From Polaribacter septentrionalilitoris (lineage in GTDB: Bacteria > Bacteroidota > Bacteroidia > Flavobacteriales > Flavobacteriaceae), in NCBI RefSeq assembly GCF_009832745.1, contig NZ_VRMJ01000033.1, forward strand, positions 310,001-374,000: a stretch of DNA of 64,000 bases, given 5' to 3'. Numbering within the stretch: position 1 is the stretch's first letter; each line of letters starts with the position of its first letter. A program made the translations under genes and the position numbers. The notes beneath the pieces are model-generated. The model saw nothing but the letters and a program-made list of their open reading frames with translations. It was not told the DNA's origin and did no database searches. Positions 44,257 through 53,626 of the stretch are shown here, piece after piece.

Positions 44257-45330
44257 TTAGTTTCCTGCTATTGAAGCTCTAGCGCCACCAGCAGCAAAAA
44301 TTGCTCTCATTCTGTCTTTTTGACCATTAGAAAACATATTCATACAAGAATCATCTGTATAATCCATATAGTTCATAAATTGATCGTTAGAACGACAATG
44401 GTATGCTGTTGTAGGGCATCCATAATTTGGTCTGTCTGATGATGGAGTATCTGAAACAAAATCGTCTCTGTTACATCTACCATCTCCCCAAATATGACGT
44501 AAGTTCAAGTAGTGACCTACTTCGTGTGTAGTTGTTCTACCACCATCAAAAGGAGCAGCAACATAACCAGTTGTACCAAAATATTGAGGTGAAACCACAA
44601 TACCATCTGTAGCAGAATTACCACCTGGAAATTGAGCATACCCTAAAATACCTCCACCAATATTTGCTACCCAGATGTTTAAGTGAGTAGATGGTGTTAC
44701 AGGAGGATAAGCGCTTTTTACAGCATTATTAGTTCCCCAAGATGTAGTTGAATTTGAATATCTAAAGGTATTTGCTAGTGTGAATGAAATTTCTGTATCT
44801 GCTGCAACTCCAGAAAATTCATTTGGAGTATTGTTTGCATCGTTATTTGTTCTTCTAAAATCATTGTTTAAAACGCTTATTTGAGAAGCAATTTGAGCAT
44901 CAGAAATATTTTGATTAGAGTTACTGTAAACTACGTGTACATATACAGGGATGTTTATAACACCTAAGTTATCTCCTCCTGTGTCTCCACCACCATCATT
45001 ACCTCCGCCACCATTGCCTGGTTTTCCACCTCCAGCACCATCTGGTTTTTTACCTGCAATAAACTTTCTAGTAGCATATTCGATATCGTACATTTTTTGG
45101 TATAATCCTTTGTTTTCTTTAAGTTGTCTGTTTAAGACTCTCATAGTGTAACATTCTTTGGTAGATTTCCCTTTTGCTGGACCTTTAGATTCTACATGGT
45201 CTGTGTGCACATAGAAATCACTCATGTCAATTTTTGATTGTTGTTCATTTGGTAAGTCAGTAGTATTATCTTGACATCCAATAAAAGTTCCTGCTGCTAA
45301 AAGCAACGCTAATAATCCTTTTTTCATCAT
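44257..45330 (-). CDS. Secreted M43 family (cytophagalysin-type) zinc metalloprotease
   Basis: Exported zinc protease of the metzincin clan. Lipobox-like GCQ at residue 19 suggests a lipoprotein. A Gly/Asp-rich linker (about 95-125, KPGNGGGGNDGGGDTGGD) precedes the catalytic domain. The zinc site HEVGHYLNLRH and the downstream Met-turn 'MNYMDYTDDSCMNMF' are in place. Two adjacent ATGs (45330 and 45327) are possible. Extracellular protein breakdown is the likely role. Confidence 0.85.
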   Translation of the reverse strand: MMKKGLLALLLAAGTFIGCQDNTTDLPNEQQSKIDMSDFYVHTDHVESKGPAKGKSTKECYTMRVLNRQLKENKGLYQKMYDIEYATRKFIAGKKPDGAGGGKPGNGGGGNDGGGDTGGDNLGVINIPVYVHVVYSNSNQNISDAQIASQISVLNNDFRRTNNDANNTPNEFSGVAADTEISFTLANTFRYSNSTTSWGTNNAVKSAYPPVTPSTHLNIWVANIGGGILGYAQFPGGNSATDGIVVSPQYFGTTGYVAAPFDGGRTTTHEVGHYLNLRHIWGDGRCNRDDFVSDTPSSDRPNYGCPTTAYHCRSNDQFMNYMDYTDDSCMNMFSNGQKDRMRAIFAAGGARASIAGN

Positions 45331-45549
45331 GATTAATTGAGATTTTTGGGGTTAAAAAAATATGTTAAATGAAGTTAAAAAGTTAAGGGTATGGCAATGA
45401 TTTTGTTTAAATAGCAACAAAACACCATTCTTTTGTTTAAAATTTTAACGATACGAATATAGAGTTTTTTTTTGAATCCACAATTTTGAAGCAAAAAAAT
45501 ACCTCTAGAGGTTCTCTAAAGGTAAATATGTTTTTGTTAAATCGTAAAA

Positions 45550-46764
45550 TTAAGACAACATCATCACTGCTCTTTTTACACCAACCACCAAAGCATCAAT
45601 TTCTTCTTTTGTGTTATAAAATGAGAAAGAAGCTCTTATTGTACCAGGTATTTTATAGAAGTCCATAATAGGTTGTGCACAATGGTGTCCTGTTCTTACA
45701 GCTATGCCTAATTTATCTAAAATAGAACCAATATCATAAGGATGAATAGTACCCACATTAAAAGAAATCACAGCCGTTTTTTCTTTTGAAGTTCCGTAGA
45801 TTTTTAAACCTTCAATTTTTAAAAGTTCTGATGTTGCATAGATTAACAATTCGTTTTCATACGCTGCAATATTCTCAAAACCTACTGAATTCATATAATC
45901 TATAGCAGTTCCAAAGGCAATTCCGCCACAAATATTAGGTGTTCCTGCTTCGAATTTATGAGGCAAACCTGCATACGTAGTTTTCTCGAAAGTTACCGTT
46001 TCTATCATTTCTCCTCCACCTTGATAAGGAGGTAGCTTTTGCAACCATTCTTCTTTTCCGTATAACATTCCCATTCCTGTTGGGCCACATAATTTATGTG
46101 CAGAAGCAACATAAAAATCTACATTTAAGGCTTGTACATCTGGTTTTATATGTGGAGTTGCTTGCGCACCATCAATTAAAACAGCAGCACCAACTTTATG
46201 AGCCGCTTCAATAATTTCTTCAATTGGGTTTACGGTTCCTAAAGCATTAGAAACATGATTACAAAACACCAATTTTGTTTTAGTAGTAACCAATTGATGA
46301 AAAATAGCCATTTCTAATCCGCCTTCATCATTCATCGGAATTACTTGTAAAATAGCGCCCGTTTTTTCGCACAACATTTGCCAAGGCACAATATTAGAAT
46401 GATGTTCTAAAGCAGAAACAATTACCTCATCACCTTTGTTTAAAAGTGATGCAAAACCAGAGGCCACCATATTTATACTGTGTGTTGTACCAGATGTTAA
46501 AATAATTTCATGAGCCTTTTTTGCATTAAAATGATGTTGAATTTTAATACGCGCTTCTTCATATTTATCTGTTGCTTCTTGACTTAACGTATGCACACCT
46601 CTGTGAATATTTGCGTTGTAGTTGCTGTAATAATCAACAATAGTATCAATAACAACTTGTGGAGTTTGCGAAGTTGCTGCATTATCAAAATACACTAGGG
46701 GTTTTCCGTGAACAGTTCTTTTAAGAATAGGAAAGTCTTCTCTAATTTTATCAACATTAATCAT
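45550..46764 (-). CDS. sufS: Cysteine desulfurase SufS
   Basis: PLP-dependent enzyme that takes sulfur from cysteine for iron-sulfur cluster assembly. The PLP lysine is in 'ASAHKLCGPTG', and the catalytic cysteine in 'RTGHHCAQPIM'. 404 residues from the ATG at 46764 (MINVDKIREDF); the frame reads a little further upstream without need. It is on the same strand as sufD, sufC and sufB, but separated from them by about 7 kb of other genes. No sufE is seen in the window. Confidence 0.95.
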   Translation of the reverse strand: MINVDKIREDFPILKRTVHGKPLVYFDNAATSQTPQVVIDTIVDYYSNYNANIHRGVHTLSQEATDKYEEARIKIQHHFNAKKAHEIILTSGTTHSINMVASGFASLLNKGDEVIVSALEHHSNIVPWQMLCEKTGAILQVIPMNDEGGLEMAIFHQLVTTKTKLVFCNHVSNALGTVNPIEEIIEAAHKVGAAVLIDGAQATPHIKPDVQALNVDFYVASAHKLCGPTGMGMLYGKEEWLQKLPPYQGGGEMIETVTFEKTTYAGLPHKFEAGTPNICGGIAFGTAIDYMNSVGFENIAAYENELLIYATSELLKIEGLKIYGTSKEKTAVISFNVGTIHPYDIGSILDKLGIAVRTGHHCAQPIMDFYKIPGTIRASFSFYNTKEEIDALVVGVKRAVMMLS

Positions 46765-46836
46765 ACAAATCATTTTAAAAGACAAAGATAAAATATGATT
46801 CTTTAAACTCGTAGAAATGCCAATAGGAATTTGTTA

Positions 46837-47106
46837 TTACACTACTTTCGAAACCAATTTCACCAAAAAACCAACTCCGTTTTGAATGTTTGCAATAGCA
46901 TTGGCTTTCTGATCATTAGACAAAGTAGCGTTATTGATTTCTTTTAAAACCGATAAAGCATCTGTATTTGTAATATTACTTTCTGAAATAAAAGTATCTA
47001 TTTCTGATGTTTTTAAACTTGTTAAACCTGCTAGCTGATTCTTAAATTCTGAATCTGTTTGTGTAGCTGCTTTTTCTGCTAAGGCATTCCAATCGATATT
47101 GCTCAT
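46837..47106 (-). CDS. Small hypothetical protein, module gene 3
   Basis: 89 residues, mostly helical, without signal peptide or membrane helix (MSNIDWNALAEKAATQTDSEF...). No family recognised. It lies eight bases from the lipoprotein gene at 47115, the third member of a tight minus-strand module with the lipoprotein and the membrane protein. Confidence 0.6.
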   Translation of the reverse strand: MSNIDWNALAEKAATQTDSEFKNQLAGLTSLKTSEIDTFISESNITNTDALSVLKEINNATLSNDQKANAIANIQNGVGFLVKLVSKVV

Positions 47107-47114
47107 AACTTAAC

Positions 47115-47699
47115 TTATTTAATAATTTTTTCAACTTTTAATAATTTACCCATTCTTAAGCCTGTATTGTTTAATAGGCTATCCATTTTACTTTCTATTT
47201 CTTTAAAGTTTAATTTACCACCTGTTAATTGATTGATACCTGCCAACGCATTTTCTTCATCTGTTTTAAGCTTTGCAGCAGCATTAATGAGGTTTTGTAA
47301 TGATGAGGTGGCCTTAGCATAAGAAATAAAATTGGTATTTAAACCTGATACAATTTGCTGTTGCTGTTTTAATAATAAATCTTGTAAAGAATCTCTTTTT
47401 CTGTTAATAACTGGTACAATTGCTTTAATAATATTTGGCAATTCTTTTTTGTAATCTACATCTGCAGGCAATAAATTTTGATATTTTTCAATAATTGCAG
47501 GAGTATAAGTATTGGTGATAAAACTGTTTAAACGAGCTCTTCTTTCTGTGAATAATTGATTGACCAAAGAAATATTTAATTGATGCATAGCATCACCTTC
47601 ATCAACAATATCTTTGGTAAGTTTTGGTGTGGATTTTGGAATGCTTACACAAGAAGAGAGCCCAATAAAGAGTACAATTAAAATTGATTTTTTAAACAT
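47115..47699 (-). CDS. Hypothetical lipoprotein, module gene 2
   Basis: 194 residues. Lipobox LSSC (Cys17). The mature part is all helical with coiled-coil character (long heptad-like runs, 'LLLKQQQQIVSGLNTN'), so it could be an oligomerising periplasmic or surface protein. No family recognised. Its start overlaps the stop of the membrane protein gene by one base. Confidence 0.62.
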   Translation of the reverse strand: MFKKSILIVLFIGLSSCVSIPKSTPKLTKDIVDEGDAMHQLNISLVNQLFTERRARLNSFITNTYTPAIIEKYQNLLPADVDYKKELPNIIKAIVPVINRKRDSLQDLLLKQQQQIVSGLNTNFISYAKATSSLQNLINAAAKLKTDEENALAGINQLTGGKLNFKEIESKMDSLLNNTGLRMGKLLKVEKIIK

Positions 47700-48475
47700 T
47701 AGTTTGACGGATTTGAGGTTAAAAATATGCTCTTAATTCTGTTGATGAGTCCTTGCAAAATGCTAAAAATTGCATCCGAAGAAAACCCACCAATCAAAGC
47801 CAAAACACTTTTGTTAAATAGGTTTATTTTTTGAGGATCAGTAGTGTAAAAAGCAATGATTTCTGACATGATTAAACCCGCAATAACTCCTAAAAGAATT
47901 TGAGATACATAAGAAATGGCGTTTTCAGGAATTAATGCGCCTTTTTTTAATGATTCACTAACTTCTTTTAATAAATAAAATAACACACCTAAACCTGCTA
48001 CAGAGCCTAAATACGCAATGTTTAACAATAATGAAACTCCACTATTATTCATCATTCCTTTGTCTAAAGAATCATTATTAACTTGCGTAGTCATTCCTGT
48101 TGCGATGTAAGCAATCAGAAAAAATAACGCCAATAAAATTAAATTTCTAAGTAATGGAAGTTTATAAAAAATCGATTTTCCATTACTTTCTTGGTTCAGT
48201 TTTTTGGTATACTGAATGGATTTTGGTGTTGCTGGTGCTACGTTTTTACACAATAAATTGTGGGCGTTTATCAAATCATCAACACTACTATTTTGTATCA
48301 AAGCGTTTACTTTTGTATTTACTGTTATTCCGTTAAAAACAGCAAAAGATAACATACTGTTAATCTCTTTACTCATTTCAGAAATTACTTCTTCAGAAAT
48401 ACCAGGAGCAGCTTTTTTAGAAGCTACTTTCTTGTTTGATGAAGAGGTGTTTGTAAGATTTGACGTTGTTGCCAT
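47699..48475 (-). CDS. Hypothetical multi-pass membrane protein, module gene 1
   Basis: 258 residues. A Ser/Lys-rich cytoplasmic N-terminus (about 1-105) is followed by four predicted membrane helices (about 108-127, 147-168, 188-208 and 223-242). The phrase 'SVLALIGGFSSDAIFSILQGL' in the last region recalls a helix-turn seen in other uncharacterised integral membrane proteins, where GGFS(A/S)D precedes a terminal helix. It is the first gene of the module with the lipoprotein and the 89-residue protein. Function unknown. Confidence 0.6.
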   Translation of the reverse strand: MATTSNLTNTSSSNKKVASKKAAPGISEEVISEMSKEINSMLSFAVFNGITVNTKVNALIQNSSVDDLINAHNLLCKNVAPATPKSIQYTKKLNQESNGKSIFYKLPLLRNLILLALFFLIAYIATGMTTQVNNDSLDKGMMNNSGVSLLLNIAYLGSVAGLGVLFYLLKEVSESLKKGALIPENAISYVSQILLGVIAGLIMSEIIAFYTTDPQKINLFNKSVLALIGGFSSDAIFSILQGLINRIKSIFLTSNPSN

Positions 48476-48617
48476 AGGAAACGATGATTAATAATGAACT
48501 ATAAAACTATATAAATAAGTGAGTTATCGTTAGAGAAGAAAGCCTTGGTTTTAGAATCGGGTAATTTTACGTACTTTAAAGATTTGAGTTATTTTTACAA
48601 AACCAAATTTATTTTCA

Positions 48618-49937
48618 ATGAAAATTTTTAAGCGAATTCTTCTTTTACTCTTAGCATTAATTGCAGTAACTGTAGTGTACAACTATCCAAAATTGAACTT
48701 ATTAGCAGGTTATTCAGCAAAAAATACAGCTTCTTCAGTTTTTGTTGCAGGTAGAACATTAGAGTTAACAGATGCTACAGACAATAATTTTTCTCCTGTA
48801 AATTTAGCATCAGACAAAGTAGATGTAGAAAATAAAATAGCTACTGCTTCAGCCTTTGGGTTGTTAACTAGAAAAGCAGTATATAGAAAAGGTTTAGGCA
48901 CAGTGTTAACTTTAACAGAAGAGGATGAAACTGCAAGTTACTTATCACCAAAAAGGTTACAACCAGATAATGCTACTCCTTACCCATATGGAAATGCACC
49001 TCAAAAAGATACTATTTTTGCCAATATCAATTACAAAACACTAAATACAGCTGTAGATTCGTTATTTAGAGAACGTAATAAATCGAGAGCAGTTGTGATT
49101 TTATATAAAGATCAAGTTATTGCAGAAAGATATGCAAAGCACTTTAACAAAGATTCAAAATTATTAGGATGGTCTATGACCAAAAGTATTTTAAGTACTG
49201 TTTTTGGAGTGATGCAACACCAAGGAAAATTAAACGTGAATGATAAAGCACCTATTGCTTCTTGGCAAAATGATGAACGTAAAAACATTAGCATCCACAA
49301 TTTATTACAAATGAATTCAGGTTTAGAATGGGATGAAAATTATGATGAAATTTCGGATGCCACAAAAATGTTGTTTTTAGAACGCGATATGACTAAAATG
49401 CAAGAAAATAAACCTTTGGTAGGGAAACCCAATGCAACTTTTAACTACTCATCAGGAACCACAAATCTGTTATCAGGAATTTTAAGAAAACACTTTGACT
49501 CGCATCAAGAATACTTAGATTTTTGGTACACCAATTTAATCGATAAAATAGGGATGAACTCTATGATCTTAGAAGCCGATTTAAGCGGAAATTATGTAGG
49601 TTCTTCTTATTCTTGGGCAACTGCAAGAGATTGGGCAAAATTTGGATTGTTATACTTGCATAATGGCAACTGGAATGGAGAGCAACTCTTTACCAAAGAA
49701 TGGGTAGCGTATGCAACAACGCCAACACCTACTTCTAAAGGAACCTATGGAGCGCAATTTTGGTTAAATGCTGAACAGCAATTTAAAGACGTTCCTAAAA
49801 ACATGTATTTTGCTGATGGTTATCAAGGACAAAGAGTGTACATTCTCCCAGATCAAGAACTGGTAATTGTACGTTTTGGTTTGAAGAATTTTATGGAAAA
49901 TGAATTTTTGAGACAAGTTATTAAAAGTGTTCAATAA
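48618..49937 (+). CDS. Serine hydrolase (beta-lactamase/class C family)
   Basis: Membrane-anchored or exported penicillin-binding-type hydrolase. N-terminal hydrophobic segment (about 5-21), then the catalytic core with S186-M-T-K189 (SxxK) and Y277-S-S279 (YxS/YxN). The third triad element is probably in the 'YQGQRVYILP' region. 439 residues. It could act on peptidoglycan, esters or beta-lactams; no evidence picks one. Divergent from the three-gene module. Confidence 0.83.
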   Translation: MKIFKRILLLLLALIAVTVVYNYPKLNLLAGYSAKNTASSVFVAGRTLELTDATDNNFSPVNLASDKVDVENKIATASAFGLLTRKAVYRKGLGTVLTLTEEDETASYLSPKRLQPDNATPYPYGNAPQKDTIFANINYKTLNTAVDSLFRERNKSRAVVILYKDQVIAERYAKHFNKDSKLLGWSMTKSILSTVFGVMQHQGKLNVNDKAPIASWQNDERKNISIHNLLQMNSGLEWDENYDEISDATKMLFLERDMTKMQENKPLVGKPNATFNYSSGTTNLLSGILRKHFDSHQEYLDFWYTNLIDKIGMNSMILEADLSGNYVGSSYSWATARDWAKFGLLYLHNGNWNGEQLFTKEWVAYATTPTPTSKGTYGAQFWLNAEQQFKDVPKNMYFADGYQGQRVYILPDQELVIVRFGLKNFMENEFLRQVIKSVQ

Positions 49938-49986
49938 ATCTAAAGAGATATGATGCATTAGTGCATCATGTTGTTTTATTGTATAA

Positions 49987-50014
49987 AAAAACCGATACAA
50001 TAGTATCGGTTTTT
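49987..50014. terminator. Terminator between the serine hydrolase and the small peptide
   Basis: ACCGATAC (49991-49998) pairs with GTATCGGT (50003-50010), framed by A and T runs. It closes the serine hydrolase transcript and the minus-strand operon that ends at 50038. Confidence 0.85.
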
Positions 50015-50037
50015 AAAATTTATAATCTCAAAGAGTT

Positions 50038-50202
50038 TTAGAAACCACCACCTGTAGCAGTAGGAGTACTAGCTGCTTGAGCAGATTTTGGATTTAATAT
50101 TAGGTATGTTCCCATAGCAGTTAAAGCTGCATACTTACCATAATTTCCTATTTTTTTTATCGCCTCTTTTCTTGTGATATCATTTTTTGAATTGTCTTTC
50201 AT
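50038..50202 (-). CDS. 54-residue exported-type peptide, partner of the T9SS protein
   Basis: A small ORF with ATG at 50202 and stop at 50038. The N-terminus (MKDNSKNDITRKEAIKKIGN) has an RK pair in a TRKEAIKK context, close to a twin-arginine-like signal. A hydrophobic stretch (YAALTAMGTYLIL) and Ala-x-Ala end (KSAQA) follow, then the short tail ASTPTATGGGF. The start is 10 bases after the stop of the T9SS gene, so they form an operon. Function unknown. Confidence 0.55.
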   Translation of the reverse strand: MKDNSKNDITRKEAIKKIGNYGKYAALTAMGTYLILNPKSAQAASTPTATGGGF

Positions 50203-50212
50203 AATTAAAATT

Positions 50213-53179
50213 TTAAAGTATGATTTTTTTTGTGATACTACCTTTACTACTTTCTATATTAACAACATAAATACCTTTAGATAATTTAGGTAATTTTATG
50301 TTCTTTTCGCTATCTAGTGTTAGAGTAGAATTTAGAATTTGTTTCCCTAGAATATTGTATAATTTAAAACTGATGTTTCCATCTATATTTCCTGTTAAAC
50401 GTAAGGTTTGATCATTAAACTTGTAAATACGAACGCCTTCTAATAAGGTGTTTTTAGTACTTAATGCACTATTTGATTTTGTATGTAGATAAAAGCGACC
50501 AGTACCATTTAAAGCTTCATTTAAAGTAACTTTATACTCGCTATTTAATTCGTCTATACGTGTAATTGTATTGGTAGTTGTATCTTCTATAAACACTTTA
50601 ATATCTGTTGGAAGATTTTCTATCTCTGTAGAAAATGAAATTTCTTTCCCTGCATCAGCAGAAATACCAACAGGTACAACCATAGATTCAAAATCTTTAT
50701 TTGGTAAAGCTTGTATTGCTAAATTCTTATCACTATCATTAGAAACTACCTTTGTGTAAATAGAAAAACCATTACTACCAAATAGAGAACCATCATAACC
50801 ATTATCAAAAGCCTTAGTTACTTTTTTATGTTCTAAATAATAAATATCTGTATCTCTAATAGAATTACCCTCTTTTACTTTTAAGTTTATTTTTGTAGTT
50901 AAATTATTGCTTTTTTGAAAAGTAGGTGTAGCTTGGTGTGATTGTAACTCTCTATTAATTACAAAAGATGATGCACTAGCAGCTTTTACAAAAAATCCTT
51001 GACCAGGAGCAATATTTAAAGCATCTCCCACACCAACAACAAATGTATCATAGCCTCCAGCACCACCATTATTGGCTTGATTCCAAACCCAAATAGTTGC
51101 TTCGTCTAAAATACCAGAATTTGACGCTAAAATATTTGTAGTGTTTGCAGGATTGTTTGCTGGGATGTAAGATGTAAATGGGTTCCCTAAAAAGTTAAAA
51201 CCATTTCCAGTATTTACAAGAGTTGTACTAAAATCAGTTGCAGAAATATCACCAGAGAAATCTAAAGTACCACTACCACCATCAAGATTTATAGAATATC
51301 CTTTTCCAAGTACAAAGTTTCCTGATGCATTAGCACCATCTTGATAATAAGTCCAAGTATCATCAGCTGTATTATAAGTACCTAATGCAATATTATCTGT
51401 TTTTCCTGGAGTAGTACTTTGTTGTAAGCCAGAAGCAGCTACAAACGCATCTATGTTTTGTCCTGTAACTGGAGAAGTAATATTATACCAATTGGTAGTA
51501 GCCAAATCTAAAGAAGCTTTTACATTATTTTCCAAAGCAGTTTCGTTACCTAAAAGGATTAAAGAACCTCCACTTTCAATTATAAGAACATCATCTGCAG
51601 GAGATAGAATTTCTCCTGTAACCGTAAGTCCAGCGCCAGAAGCAATACTTAATGTTGAGCTACCAACTAATCTTATGTTTCCAGCAAAAGTTTCACCAGA
51701 AGGAATCGTAACAGTTTGATTTATAATGGTAACAGAACTAGAAGAAGTAGGTATACCAAAAGACCAGTTTCCAGCATTATTCCAATCATTATCTCCAGCT
51801 CCATTAGTAAAATTTGTTAAACTCGTATTAATTGTAAAAGAAGCAGAGCTAAATGGAGTAATATTGTCAGCATTAGCTAAACTTTGAGGATCTACACCAT
51901 CCCAATTTGATGTTGTGTTTATTATTGAAAAATAATTACTGTAGGATGCTTGGTCACCTCTAGAACCTTTGTATCTTCCTTGATCTGGATTTGTTGTAGA
52001 AACAGTATCTCCATTACCTGCTAAACCATAAGTGTTATTGTTCATTTGCAAGAAATCTGTACCTACAGTTAAACCTGTACCCGCTAAATCTGTAGTTACA
52101 GTTTCGTTTTTATAACCCGTAAGAAATAAACTAGGCGTATTTTTATCTGAGCCTAAATAAGCAAATGCAGTTTCACCAGGATTTAGTAAATTCATTGTGC
52201 CATCTATTGTTATAGACCCAATAGAAACATCAGAAGTTCCAGTATCTATTCCAGTAAAATGGATTATTCTACCCGCTATTATAACGTTATTTCCTGAGTT
52301 CCAAGTTAAAAAAGCATCTGTTCCGCTTGCTGTAAAAGAACCACTATTTGTTTCATCCCATTCGTAATCTGTAAAATAAATGGTAGTATTTGCAGGAATA
52401 TCAGCTAATGCAGCTATTGCAAAGCCATCAGCAGCATCAGTATCAAAACCAACAAAAGCAATATCTCCTTTAGAAGGTGTATCTGTATCTATAGTAAAAT
52501 TAGTTGGAGAAGAAGGTAAGTAATTAACACCACCTGCATTTGTCACTTCCCAATTGGATGGTTGGTTTATCGTTACAAAATAATCGCTAAAAGAACCTAA
52601 GTTTGCTCTTTCTCCATTATATAAACCAGCATCAGGTACTGAAATTGATTTTGTAGGCCCAAGTTCAATAAAATCTACACCTGGTGTTAGAGATGTACCT
52701 GTTAAATCTGTACCCACAGCTCCATTTCTATATCCTGTTAAAAATAATGTAGGTGTATTTTCATCAGTTCCTAAATACGCAAAAAGTGTTTCTCCACCAT
52801 TTATTAAATTCATAGTTCCTCCAGATCTAGTAAGCGAACCTACTGATACTGAGGCACCTCCATTTTCAACAGTTCTATCTACATTAGTAAATGTTATAAT
52901 AGTTCCTGCACTTATTGTTGAAGCACCACTATCCCAATCTATAATTGCATCTGTACCACTATCAACAAAAGCAGTTCCAGTTTCATCCCAGTCAGAATCT
53001 GTAAAATAGATGGTTGAGTTTGCTGCTATGTCTGCTAAAGCGACTATAGCAAATCCATCTCCAGTACCATCTGTATTATAGCCAACAATGGCAATGTCTC
53101 CTTTAGATTGTGCAACGGTTCTTGAAAATAAAGCACTAAAAAACAGAAAAGTAAGTAATAGAAAATAATTTTTTTTCAT
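50213..53179 (-). CDS. Large T9SS type A sorting-domain protein with two tandem domains
   Basis: Cell-surface protein. Signal peptide (1-23, ending TVAQ). Two similar units of about 200 residues (about 24-225 and 235-450) share 'SKGDIA.VG..TD..DGFAI.ALADI.ANTTIYFTD', suggesting internal duplication. A further beta-region (about 470-700, starting 'DWNNAGNWSFGIP') precedes the T9SS C-terminal signal ('LYNILGKQI', 'LPKLSKGIYVVNI', ending TKKIIL). 988 residues. Function unknown; sticky or carbohydrate-binding roles are a guess. Promoter TACTTTTG at 53201-53208. Confidence 0.85.
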   Translation of the reverse strand: MKKNYFLLLTFLFFSALFSRTVAQSKGDIAIVGYNTDGTGDGFAIVALADIAANSTIYFTDSDWDETGTAFVDSGTDAIIDWDSGASTISAGTIITFTNVDRTVENGGASVSVGSLTRSGGTMNLINGGETLFAYLGTDENTPTLFLTGYRNGAVGTDLTGTSLTPGVDFIELGPTKSISVPDAGLYNGERANLGSFSDYFVTINQPSNWEVTNAGGVNYLPSSPTNFTIDTDTPSKGDIAFVGFDTDAADGFAIAALADIPANTTIYFTDYEWDETNSGSFTASGTDAFLTWNSGNNVIIAGRIIHFTGIDTGTSDVSIGSITIDGTMNLLNPGETAFAYLGSDKNTPSLFLTGYKNETVTTDLAGTGLTVGTDFLQMNNNTYGLAGNGDTVSTTNPDQGRYKGSRGDQASYSNYFSIINTTSNWDGVDPQSLANADNITPFSSASFTINTSLTNFTNGAGDNDWNNAGNWSFGIPTSSSSVTIINQTVTIPSGETFAGNIRLVGSSTLSIASGAGLTVTGEILSPADDVLIIESGGSLILLGNETALENNVKASLDLATTNWYNITSPVTGQNIDAFVAASGLQQSTTPGKTDNIALGTYNTADDTWTYYQDGANASGNFVLGKGYSINLDGGSGTLDFSGDISATDFSTTLVNTGNGFNFLGNPFTSYIPANNPANTTNILASNSGILDEATIWVWNQANNGGAGGYDTFVVGVGDALNIAPGQGFFVKAASASSFVINRELQSHQATPTFQKSNNLTTKINLKVKEGNSIRDTDIYYLEHKKVTKAFDNGYDGSLFGSNGFSIYTKVVSNDSDKNLAIQALPNKDFESMVVPVGISADAGKEISFSTEIENLPTDIKVFIEDTTTNTITRIDELNSEYKVTLNEALNGTGRFYLHTKSNSALSTKNTLLEGVRIYKFNDQTLRLTGNIDGNISFKLYNILGKQILNSTLTLDSEKNIKLPKLSKGIYVVNIESSKGSITKKIIL

Positions 53180-53200
53180 AATATTTATTATTTAATTATA

Positions 53201-53208
53201 CAAAAGTA
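53201..53208 (-). promoter_or_regulatory. Promoter of the T9SS protein operon (TACTTTTG)
   Basis: On the minus strand the octamer TACTTTTG matches TAnnTTTG, 21 bases before the T9SS gene start. Confidence 0.55.
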
Positions 53209-53283
53209 TGAATATTTATAAAAAAAATGGCTTATTGAAAAAGAATTGTGATTTTCATGGTTTTTTAACTAAAATAATAAGCT

Positions 53284-53322
53284 AATAATAAAAACCTCTC
53301 ACAAAGAGAGGTTTTTATTATT
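53284..53322. terminator. Perfect 17-bp hairpin terminator
   Basis: AATAATAAAAACCTCTC (53284-53300) and its complement (53306-53322) form a perfect stem with a five-base loop. It closes the small gene at 53333 on the minus strand and separates it from the T9SS gene. Confidence 0.9.
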
Positions 53323-53332
53323 GTATTTTAGA

Positions 53333-53536
53333 TTAACTTTTTCCTTTTATTAAACTTGTAGCGACAGCAACTATTCCTAAACCAATTGTAATATAAGCAC
53401 TTGTATTGTCTTGGGCTTCTAGCAAATCTACATCGCCAATTGAGACTTGAGTTTCTGGAATGACCATGGTGTAAATTCCATAAGTTAATAAGACAATTCC
53501 TGCAATTAATAATACGAGTTTGATACTTTTATTCAT
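53333..53536 (-). CDS. Small hypothetical membrane protein
   Basis: 67 residues with two predicted membrane helices (about 5-24 and 48-62) and a loop (ETQVSIGDVDLLEAQDNTSA) between them. A family of small Bacteroidota membrane proteins, but I cannot name it. It lies 90 bases downstream of sufD on the same strand, followed by a strong terminator. Confidence 0.6.
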   Translation of the reverse strand: MNKSIKLVLLIAGIVLLTYGIYTMVIPETQVSIGDVDLLEAQDNTSAYITIGLGIVAVATSLIKGKS

Positions 53537-53626
53537 AATATTGGTTTTTTGATTAATAATTACTTAAAATTAGATAAACTATTAAAACAATATTAACTCG
53601 TATCAAAGAAAAGTGAACGGAATCAA

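Noticed and set aside
45485..45530. Perfect ACCTCTAGAGGT palindrome in the spacer after sufS
   Set aside because: It could be a weak hairpin with the nearby CTCTAAAGGT, but no T-tract follows and the context gives no clear role.
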